Part shown: in pieces, positions 1 through 6,344 of the stretch
Position numbering within the stretch: the stretch's first letter is position 1
Layout: every line of letters starts with the position of its first letter
Origin: Anaerolineae bacterium
GTDB taxonomy: Bacteria > Chloroflexota > Anaerolineae > DRVO01
Length of the DNA stretch: 38,141 nt
Assembly: GCA_013178015.1 (NCBI GenBank)
Contig: JABLXR010000045.1
Coordinates: forward strand, 1 to 38,141
Direction of reading: 5' to 3'
The notes under the pieces: generated by a model
Seen by the model: only the letters and a program-made list of their open reading frames with translations
What the model was told of the DNA's origin: nothing
Database searches by the model: none
Made by a program: the position numbers and the translations under genes

Positions 1-2433
1 GACGGGCTGGCGGCGGCAGCCTGGTGGTGGCTGGTGGCCTCGGCGGTGGGACTGGCGGCCTGGCCCTTGACCCATCGGCTGCTGGGGAGGCTATGGGCCG
101 GGGGATGGCCTCTTGCTCGGGTGGTGGGACTGGCCCTGACGGCCTATCCCGTCTGGCTGGGCGCGAGCCTGGGAGTGACGTCCAACACTGTGGGGGCCTC
201 GTTACTCTCCCTGGGCTGCCTGACCCTGATAGGGCTGGTGCTGGCCTGGCTGGGAAGGCGCAGCTTGACGGCCTTCCTGCGCTCCCGCTGGCGGGAGGCG
301 GCAGCGGCGGAAGGGGTGGCGCTGGTGGCCTACCTGATCTGGACCGCGGTACGTGTCCTCAACCCAGATCTGTGGCACCCGTGGTGGGGCGGCGAGCGCC
401 CCATGGAGATGGGCTTCTTCCTAGCCGTCCTCAAGAGCGGCCGCTTCCCCCCTTACGACCCCTTCTATGCCGGCGGGTACATCAACTACTACTACTATGG
501 ACTGCACCTGGCGGGCTCGCTCACGAAGCTGAGCGGCATTCGGCCTGAGGTGGCCTTCAACCTAGCCCTCTCGCTGTTCTACTCCCTCACCTTCTCTTCG
601 GCCATGGTTCTGGGCGCCAGCCTGGTACGCAGTAGAGCGGTGCTCGCTGGTCTGGCATCAGCGGCATTGGTGGCCATCGTGGGCAACGTGGAGGGCGGGC
701 TGCTGCTCATCCGCAGGTGGGCGGAGATAGGCCCCAATGCCCCGGGCGGCGGGGTGGCCCTGGTGGGGTGGCTGCCGCGAGTGGTGAGCGGAGTGGTAGC
801 GGTACTCACCGGGCAGCGGGCAGCTCCGGCCTACGACTTCTGGGCCCCGACCCGGGTGATCCCCGACACCATCAACGAGTTTCCCTTCTTCAGCTTCCTC
901 TACGGCGACCTGCACCCGCACATCCTGGACATGCCCGTGATCCTGACCGCCGCCGCGACGGCGTTCTGCCTGGTCGCCCGTCCCACCGGAGACGTGCCTC
1001 CACGGCTCGACCGGGCAGCGGTAGCGCGCCTCGGCCTGCTGGCCCTGCTCATCGGCACCGCCGTGGCCACCAACACCTGGGACGCACCGCTGCTGGTGGC
1101 CACGAGCCTGGGGGCGGTGGTGCTCCTGTGGGCCAGGAGCCGGCATCGGAACCGGATTCCCTGGTTGGTGGCTGTGGGTGTCATTGCGGCGGCGGTTGCT
1201 GGGGTGCTGCTCTTCCTGCCCTTCCTGAGCCTCTACCGGCCCCCTCCGGGAGGGTTCTCCTGGTCCGACGATGGCAGCCCGCTGATGCACTTCCTGCGAG
1301 TGTGGGGCCTGTTCGCCTTCCTGTCCGCTGCTCTCAGTCAGGAAGTGATCGCGGAGAGCCGGTTCCGACGCGGGGCGCTCGGGTTCCTGGCTCTGGCCGT
1401 GCGTCAGTGGCGGCGGCTACCCCGGTTGCTGGGCTTGGCGGAGCGCTCTACGGAGGGCCGCCGGGCTGCCGGGGCTGCCGGCTGGTTGCTCCTGGCATCG
1501 CTCGCGGCACTGGGAGGGCTGGTGTTGCTGGGACGGGCGGCCGCAGCCGTGGCATTGGCGCTGGCGCTGGTGAGCGGGCTGGGGGCAGTGGCGGCCCGGG
1601 GGAGAGGGACAGCCTTCGCTCAGGGGCTGGCGGCCTTGGGCTGGCTGGTTTTGCTGGGCACGGAGCTGTTTTACCTGAAGGACTGGCTTGCCGGCGGCGC
1701 CGCCTACCGCATGAACACCGTATTCAAGTTCGGGGTCCAGGCCTGGCTGCTTCTCGGGGTGGCCTGCGGTGCCCTGGCGCTCCGGCGGGGGACAAGGTCA
1801 GGGGACGGTAGACGAGCCGGCTGGCGACTGCCGGCGCTGGCCCTGGTGTGTCTGGCAGCGGTCTACCCAGTGCTGGGGACGCCCACGCGGCTGAGCGACC
1901 GTTTCCCCAATGCCCAACCTCCGATAGGTACGCTGGACGGCCTGGCGTATATGTCGGTGGGAGCCTACTTCTGGCCCGACGAGAACCATTTCATAGTTCT
2001 GGCGCCCGAAAAGGAGGCGCTGGACTGGCTGCGGGAAAACGTCTCCGGCACGCCGGTGGTGGCGGAGGCGGCGCTGGGCTACTACCGGGAGGGTGGGTCG
2101 CGGGTGGCGGCCTACACCGGGCTGCCCATACCCCTGGGGCCGCAGCACGAGGCGGAGCAGCGGCCCCAGGCACCGCTGGGCACGCGCCACGCGCTGGTGC
2201 GGCTTCTGTATGAATCGCCCGACCCGGCAGAGACTCTGGATCTGATGGAGCGGCTGGGCGTGTCTTACGTGTACGTGGGGCAGCTCGAGCGCATCGCCTA
2301 CGGCCAGGGGATCGGCGACAAGTTCGCCACTATGGCATCCGCCGGGCAGTTGGAGACCGTCTTCGACAACGCCGACGTCGTTGTCTACAGGTTACAGGTT
2401 ACAGGGGACAGGTTACAGGGGGAGAGGGAATAG
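1..2433 (+). CDS. DUF2298 / Chlor_Arch_YYY polytopic membrane protein (5' end outside window)
   Basis: The frame is open from base 1, so the gene begins upstream; about 810 residues are visible. The protein is strongly hydrophobic, with many membrane segments. It carries the diagnostic tyrosine run (GGYINYYYYGLHLAG, encoded near 472-517) that names the Chlor_Arch_YYY family, known from Chloroflexi and some archaea. Other conserved-looking stretches are NEFPFFSFLYGDLHPH (near 872-920) and YRMNTVFKFGVQAWLLLG (near 1705-1758), followed by a soluble C-terminal part that could lie outside the membrane. The family's function is not established; a lipid-linked glycosyltransferase-like role is only speculation. 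The last ~14 codons (YRLQVTGDRLQGERE) are read from a 7-bp tandem repeat, so the native C terminus appears extended or replaced by repeat DNA. The gene faces the aldolase gene convergently across that repeat. Confidence 0.85.
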   Translation, partial: DGLAAAAWWWLVASAVGLAAWPLTHRLLGRLWAGGWPLARVVGLALTAYPVWLGASLGVTSNTVGASLLSLGCLTLIGLVLAWLGRRSLTAFLRSRWREAAAAEGVALVAYLIWTAVRVLNPDLWHPWWGGERPMEMGFFLAVLKSGRFPPYDPFYAGGYINYYYYGLHLAGSLTKLSGIRPEVAFNLALSLFYSLTFSSAMVLGASLVRSRAVLAGLASAALVAIVGNVEGGLLLIRRWAEIGPNAPGGGVALVGWLPRVVSGVVAVLTGQRAAPAYDFWAPTRVIPDTINEFPFFSFLYGDLHPHILDMPVILTAAATAFCLVARPTGDVPPRLDRAAVARLGLLALLIGTAVATNTWDAPLLVATSLGAVVLLWARSRHRNRIPWLVAVGVIAAAVAGVLLFLPFLSLYRPPPGGFSWSDDGSPLMHFLRVWGLFAFLSAALSQEVIAESRFRRGALGFLALAVRQWRRLPRLLGLAERSTEGRRAAGAAGWLLLASLAALGGLVLLGRAAAAVALALALVSGLGAVAARGRGTAFAQGLAALGWLVLLGTELFYLKDWLAGGAAYRMNTVFKFGVQAWLLLGVACGALALRRGTRSGDGRRAGWRLPALALVCLAAVYPVLGTPTRLSDRFPNAQPPIGTLDGLAYMSVGAYFWPDENHFIVLAPEKEALDWLRENVSGTPVVAEAALGYYREGGSRVAAYTGLPIPLGPQHEAEQRPQAPLGTRHALVRLLYESPDPAETLDLMERLGVSYVYVGQLERIAYGQGIGDKFATMASAGQLETVFDNADVVVYRLQVTGDRLQGERE

Positions 2434-2565
2434 GGATGTGGTTGCGGCGACCACTCGTCACGCCCAGACGCAGTCTCCCTCTCCCCCACACCCTGTTCCC
2501 TGTAACCTGTCCCCTATAACCTGTCCCCTGTAACCTGTAACCTGTCCCCTGTAACCTACCCCCTA
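2385..2565. repeat. Heptanucleotide tandem repeats in inverted arms between convergent genes
   Basis: The left arm (about 2385-2428) is built from 7-bp units such as GTTACAG and GGGACAG, then a GGGGGAGAGGGA tail. The right arm (about 2472-2565) holds the reverse complement (TCCCTCTCCCCC, then CTGTAAC, CTGTCCC and CTATAAC units). The arms can form a long hairpin with a loop of about 40 bases. The left arm encodes the end of the DUF2298 protein, and the right arm contains the stop codon of the minus-strand aldolase. It could act as a bidirectional terminator, though it lacks a clean T-run. Confidence 0.85.
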
Positions 2566-3326
2566 GCCTTCCAGCCTCTGATGGCGGACATGGCCTGCCG
2601 GGCGCCAGCGCGCATGAAGCCGGCGTCGTTGGTGATGGCGATGAACCGGAAGCCCTGCTCTATGCGGCGGCTGACGTGCTCGGCGTCGGGAACGTGAATG
2701 CCAGCCGGAGTGCCCACCTTCTTCGCTGCCCGCAGCACCTCCTGGATGGCTTCCTCGTGGCGCGGGTCGCTGACGCTCATGTCGGGCTTGAGGCCCATGG
2801 AGCCGGCCAGGTCATTGGGGCCGATGAAGCAGGCGTCCACTCCCTCCACCGAGAGGATGGCCTCGGCATTGCGGACGGCCTCGATGTGCTCGATCTGGAC
2901 GATGCAGGCGACCTGGTCGTTGGCCCAGGCAAAGTAATCGTCTCCGTAGACCATGCAACGGCCACCGCCCAGTGAGCGGACGCCCTCGGGCGGGTACTTC
3001 ATAGCCGCTACCGCTTGCTCCGCCTGGGCCACCGTGTTCACCATGGGCACCACCAGCCCCAGGGCACCGGCATCCAGCAGCCGCTTGATCAGGGCGGGAT
3101 CATTCCACGCCACCCGGGCCATGGGGATCGTCGGCGTAGTGGCGATCGCCTGGAAGCACTGAACTGTGGTCTCGAAGCCGATGGGGCTGTGCTCGGTATC
3201 CACGACCAGCCAGTCCCAGCCCAGGTGAGCCATGTACTCGGCAGCGATGGGAGAGCACAGCGACAGCCAGGTGCCCACCGCTGGCTGGCCGGCGGCCAGC
3301 TTCTCTTTCACCGTGTTTACCTTCAC
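2556..3326 (-). CDS. HpcH/HpaI family aldolase (4-hydroxy-2-oxoheptanedioate / 2-dehydro-3-deoxyglucarate aldolase type)
   Basis: A 256-residue class II pyruvate aldolase. The family uses a divalent metal and cleaves 4-hydroxy-2-oxo acids to pyruvate and an aldehyde. Visible family residues are His46 in VVDTEHSP (the base), Arg71 in MARVAWNDP, Glu146 in IVQIEHIEA and Asp172 in CFIGPNDLAGSMG (metal or substrate ligands), plus the YPPEGVRS loop at 111-118. Length matches HpaI and GarL. The start is GTG at 3326, preceded by AGGAGGT (complement of 3330-3336) with a short spacer; no better start exists. It lies 50 bases downstream of the response regulator on the same strand and may be co-transcribed with it. 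The exact substrate cannot be read from sequence. The stop codon lies in repeat DNA. Confidence 0.88.
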   Translation of the reverse strand: MKVNTVKEKLAAGQPAVGTWLSLCSPIAAEYMAHLGWDWLVVDTEHSPIGFETTVQCFQAIATTPTIPMARVAWNDPALIKRLLDAGALGLVVPMVNTVAQAEQAVAAMKYPPEGVRSLGGGRCMVYGDDYFAWANDQVACIVQIEHIEAVRNAEAILSVEGVDACFIGPNDLAGSMGLKPDMSVSDPRHEEAIQEVLRAAKKVGTPAGIHVPDAEHVSRRIEQGFRFIAITNDAGFMRAGARQAMSAIRGWKARG

Positions 3327-3376
3327 CAGACCTCCTGTCGGCCTTAGCTAGCGGATCGGTATCAGTGCGGTCCTGG

Positions 3377-4477
3377 TCAGGCCCAGCCGTCGAGAGCCTC
3401 CTCGACACTAGCGAAGAGCGGAGGCAGATTCGCCAGGCTCTCCCCGCCGTTTTCGATCACCGAGAGGGGCACGGCCAGCCTCACCCTGAGGCCGCAGCCG
3501 ACCAGGTAGCTGAAGAAGGGGCCGAGCGCGCCTAGAGCGGCTCCAGCCCCGTCGGCGTAGGTCAGATCAATGACCACCCGGTTCAGGTTGGCTTGCTGGA
3601 AGTCGAGCATGGCGTCGCGCAGTCGACGGATGGCGGCTGCGCCGCTAAGGGAAAGCACAGCCAGGACCACTACGCCGTCGCGCACGCGGGCCAGTGACGA
3701 CCGTGGCTGCTTGGTGCGCTCGGCCAGGGATCGCACTTGGGCGGGCGTAGGGGGCAGCACGAGCACTTCGTCGAAGCCCGCGCCCAGCAGCCGGGCCCGC
3801 TCCGCCGGAGCCTGTGCTCTGTCTGCTAGGGCCACCAGATAGGCGGTCGCTGTCTGGAAGGGGCCTCGCAAACGTCGGACCAGATCCGGGCCGTCCAGAT
3901 CAGCCAAGAAGGGCTCCGCCAGGATCAGGGGTACGCAGTTGGCGATGGCGATGGCGAGAGCATCCAATCCGCTGGACGTGACCTCTACCGACCCGTGTTC
4001 GGCGAGGTACCGTGCCAGCAGGCTGACGCGCCAGTCGTCTCGGGCCGCCACCAGGGCGAAGACGTCCCGGCCGGCGACAGTTTCCGAGCCAGTCACGTTC
4101 GTGCGCCCGGGCTGGATCGGCACTATCCGCTTCAGGCGCTGGAGCAGGGCATAAGGCTCAAAAGGCTTAATGATGTAGTCGTCCGCGCCGCTACCTATCA
4201 GATCTTGCACCTGGCGGGCAGCCGTGACGGCAGTCAGCATGATGACCGGTATGGCCTTGGTTTCCGGCATGCTCTTGAGGCGGCGGAGGACTTGGTGGCC
4301 GTCCACCGTGGGGAGCACGACGTCCAGCAATATGAGATCGGGCTGATTCTCCCAGGCGAGGCGCAGCCCTTCCAGGCCGTCGGAGGCGAGCAGGACCTGA
4401 TGATCGGACTGGCTCAGGAACAACTGGAGCATCTCCCTGAGGTCAGGATCGTCGTCTATTATGAGGATCTTCGCCAT
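3377..4477 (-). CDS. Response regulator with receiver, degenerate receiver and STAS-like domains
   Basis: 366 residues. Residues 1-120 are a canonical receiver: acidic cluster DDD at 8-10, phosphoacceptor Asp52 in LILLDVVLP, Thr82 and Lys104 in YIIKPF. Residues about 130-255 look like a second receiver with the acid pocket lost (LILAEPFLADLDG where LILLDxxMPxxDG is expected, and GAGFDEVLVLPPTP where GADDYIxKP is expected). Residues about 265-366 resemble a STAS (anti-sigma antagonist) fold: VVIDLTYADGAGAALGAL, then GCGLRVRLAVPLSVIENGG and a terminal ASVEEAL. The usual phosphorylatable Ser of DSSG is not present. There is no DNA-binding domain, so output is probably by protein-protein contact. 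No histidine kinase is adjacent. The domain order is seen directly; the STAS assignment is moderate. Confidence 0.8.
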   Translation of the reverse strand: MAKILIIDDDPDLREMLQLFLSQSDHQVLLASDGLEGLRLAWENQPDLILLDVVLPTVDGHQVLRRLKSMPETKAIPVIMLTAVTAARQVQDLIGSGADDYIIKPFEPYALLQRLKRIVPIQPGRTNVTGSETVAGRDVFALVAARDDWRVSLLARYLAEHGSVEVTSSGLDALAIAIANCVPLILAEPFLADLDGPDLVRRLRGPFQTATAYLVALADRAQAPAERARLLGAGFDEVLVLPPTPAQVRSLAERTKQPRSSLARVRDGVVVLAVLSLSGAAAIRRLRDAMLDFQQANLNRVVIDLTYADGAGAALGALGPFFSYLVGCGLRVRLAVPLSVIENGGESLANLPPLFASVEEALDGWA

Positions 4478-4554
4478 CAGGTACCTCAGCGCGGGTAGCG
4501 TTCATGCGTTGGCGTGAGATCAGGGGCACAGTGGCCGGCCCCAGGGACTGAGCG

Positions 4555-4583
4555 ATGCTAGCATGGGGCCCGAGCGGCGTCAA
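4555..4583 (-). promoter_or_regulatory. Candidate sigma70 promoter for the response regulator
   Basis: On the minus strand, TTGACG (complement of 4578-4583) and TAGCAT (complement of 4555-4560) are separated by exactly 17 bases. This would start transcription near 4548, about 70 bases before the ATG at 4477. Confidence 0.5.
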
Positions 4584-4620
4584 CGGAGGACTGGCTTCAC
4601 CGCGGTTCACCCCCGGAGTT

Positions 4621-4804
4621 CACCGTGGAGGGCGCAGAGACCGCAGAGGAAACGCACTGAGGAAAGGGAGGAGGATAGGGAGGACGCAAGTCTGGAGGTG
4701 TATATGGACCGCCAGGGCTGCCGGACTCGCGGCGGGGTCTACCGACCCAGCCCTTCTCTACTATCCTCTGCGTCTTCCCTGCGGTCTCTGCGCCCTCGGC
4801 GGTG
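4621..4804. repeat. Long imperfect inverted repeat (GCAGAGACCGCAG type)
   Basis: The left arm (about 4621-4666) and the reverse complement of the right arm (about 4757-4804) both read CACCG, then GAGGGCGCAGAGACCGCAG, then a more divergent G/A-rich part. About 45 bases pair with few mismatches around a roughly 90-base centre. There is no gene in 4478-4854. The element lies between divergent promoters for the response regulator and pheST. It has no transposase, so it looks like a miniature dispersed repeat rather than an insertion sequence. Confidence 0.75.
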
Positions 4805-4819
4805 AGATCTACCCTGCGC

Positions 4820-4848
4820 TTGCGGAGCGGCGGACCTGCTGGTACTAT
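4820..4848 (+). promoter_or_regulatory. Candidate sigma70 promoter for the T-box/pheST operon
   Basis: TTGCGG at 4820-4825 and TACTAT at 4843-4848 are separated by 17 bases. The predicted start near 4855 lies immediately before the 5' strand of T-box stem I, which supports it despite the weak -35 box. Confidence 0.45.
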
Positions 4849-4856
4849 CAAGGGTC

Positions 4857-5140
4857 AAAGGCTGTGACGGAGAGGAGTAGGCCCAGGGGAAGTCCCCAGG
4901 GAGGCCGGGCCGCCGACTGAAAGCCCGGCTGGATGGAAGCTGGCTGAAGTTCGCTCCTGAGCCGACGGGTGAAGCGGCGCTGCCGTGTGTAGTCCGCTCC
5001 GGGAGCCTCCCGTTAGCGAGGCACCCAATAAGCCGCGCAGGCGGTCGTTGGGCCGAGTGGGTCCTGGTGACCAATTAGGGTGGTACCGCGAGGCCGTCGT
5101 CCTCGTCCCTAAGGGAGAGGCGGCGGCTTCTGTGTTATTG
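4857..5140 (+). promoter_or_regulatory. T-box riboswitch (tRNA-Phe sensing) in the pheST leader
   Basis: The consensus T-box AGGGTGGTACCGCG is at 5077-5090. Its UGGU bulge (5081-5084) is complementary to an ACCA tRNA end. In stem I, an AGTA on the 5' side (within GGAGTAGG near 4872-4879) faces GAA G TTC G on the 3' side (4946-4953), the usual S-turn and specifier layout. The specifier TTC at 4950-4952 is a Phe codon and is followed by a purine. A GC-rich terminator hairpin follows. Uncharged tRNA-Phe should stabilise the antiterminator and switch pheST on. The outer boundaries are approximate. Confidence 0.9.
5094..5130 (+). terminator. T-box-controlled terminator hairpin
   Basis: CCGTCGTCCTCGTCCC pairs imperfectly, with G-U pairs, with GGGAGAGGCGGCGG across a TAA loop, just 3' of the T-box sequence. 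The following CTTCTGTGTTATT is only moderately T-rich. It competes with the antiterminator that uses 5077-5090. Confidence 0.65.
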
Positions 5141-5176
5141 CCTACAACGGAGGCGGCGGGGCCAGGAGGTAACGAA

Positions 5177-6211
5177 GTGTCAAGAGACCTGGAGAGGCTG
5201 GAGCAGGAGGCATTGGAGGAGCTGGGCAGGGCTTCGAGCGGGCCGGAGCTGGAAGCCTGGCACCAGAAGTACCTGGGCCGGCGTGGCCAGCTGACGCTGT
5301 TCATGCGCGCCATCGGGTCCCTGCCGCCGGAGAAGCGGCCCCAGGCCGGACAGGCGGGCAACCGGCTGCGGGAGCTGCTGGAGGCCCGTCATCGCGAGCG
5401 CGAGGCGCAGGTGCGCGAGATCGAGCTGGCTCAGACTCTGGCGGCCCAGGCCGTGGACGTGACCCTTCCCGGCCGCCGGCCCTGGACGGGCGGGCTGCAT
5501 CCGGTCACGCTGACCCTGCGGCGGATGTACGACATCTTCGCCGAGATGGGCTTCCAGGTCTTCCGCTCCCGCGAGGTGGAGACCGACAGCTACAACTTCG
5601 AGCTGCTCAACATGCCGCCTCACCACCCGGCACGCGACATGTGGGACACCTTCTACGTGAGCGACACGGTGGTCCTGCGCACTCATACGTCGCCGGGGCA
5701 GATTCACGCTATGCGCACGTTCTATCCGGATCCTATCCGGGTCATCCTGCCGGGCAAGTGCTACCGCTATGAGCAGGTCACGGCGCGGTCGGAGTCCATG
5801 TTCTATCAGGTAGAGGGGCTGGCAGTGGGCCACAGCATCACCCTGGCCGACCTCAAGGGTGTGATGGCGACCTTCGCGCGGCGGATGTATGGGCCGGAGC
5901 GACGCATGCGGTTCCGAGCCAGCTACTTCCCCTTCACCGAGCCCAGCGTGGAGGTGGACATGGACTGCATCATCTGCGGGGGCGACGGCTGTCGGGTGTG
6001 CAAGCAGACGGGCTGGGTGGAGATCGCCGGCGCCGGGATGGTGCATCCGACGGTGCTGCGGAACGGAGGCTACGACCCAGACGAGTTCAGCGGGTTCGCC
6101 TTCGGCATGGGACCAGAAAGGGTGGCCATGATCCTTAACGACGTGGATGACATCCGCTACTTCTACGGCAATGACCTGCGCTTCCTGCGCCAGTTCGGCA
6201 GCCTGAGCTAG
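5177..6211 (+). CDS. pheS: Phenylalanine-tRNA ligase alpha subunit
   Basis: The catalytic alpha subunit of the alpha2beta2 synthetase that charges tRNA-Phe. The frame is open far upstream through the T-box, but the real start is GTG at 5177, preceded by AGGAGGTAA at 5164-5172. This gives 344 residues, the normal length. The N-terminal helical region is 1-90. Class II motif 2 is RASYFPFTEPSVEVD (248-262) and motif 3 is FAFGMGPERVAMI (308-320). The Phe-site loop RTHTSPGQIHAMR is at 168-180. Four Cys (264, 267, 272, 275) sit in the insertion before GWVEIAGAGMVHP. pheT follows after a 133-base gap that contains a heptamer-repeat hairpin. The T-box regulates it. Confidence 0.97.
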   Translation: MSRDLERLEQEALEELGRASSGPELEAWHQKYLGRRGQLTLFMRAIGSLPPEKRPQAGQAGNRLRELLEARHREREAQVREIELAQTLAAQAVDVTLPGRRPWTGGLHPVTLTLRRMYDIFAEMGFQVFRSREVETDSYNFELLNMPPHHPARDMWDTFYVSDTVVLRTHTSPGQIHAMRTFYPDPIRVILPGKCYRYEQVTARSESMFYQVEGLAVGHSITLADLKGVMATFARRMYGPERRMRFRASYFPFTEPSVEVDMDCIICGGDGCRVCKQTGWVEIAGAGMVHPTVLRNGGYDPDEFSGFAFGMGPERVAMILNDVDDIRYFYGNDLRFLRQFGSLS

Positions 6212-6215
6212 AGAA

Positions 6216-6312
6216 CGTGATGCGTGATACGTGACACGTGATGCGTGATGCATAGCGCATCACGTGTCGCTATTCACTCGTCACGTATCACGCATCACGT
6301 GTCACGTGTTAT
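6216..6312. repeat. Heptanucleotide inverted repeats inside the pheS-pheT operon
   Basis: Starting 5 bases after the pheS stop, 7-bp units of the type GTGATGC, GTGATAC and GTGACAC run to about 6250. They are followed by reverse-complement units (GCATCAC, GTATCAC, TGTCACG) to about 6312. The arms can form a large hairpin. Because pheS and pheT are on the same strand, a strong terminator here would uncouple the two subunits, so it is more likely a tolerated repeat or an mRNA-stability structure. Confidence 0.85.
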
Positions 6313-6344
6313 GTGCGACATCGAGCGGATGAGGAGAGCCTGTC

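Noticed and set aside
4621-4804. Insertion sequence
   Set aside because: There is an inverted repeat but no transposase frame and no visible target duplication.
4985-5176. N-terminal extension of PheS
   Set aside because: This stretch is T-box RNA; the ribosome-binding site at 5164-5172 and family length both support the start at 5177.
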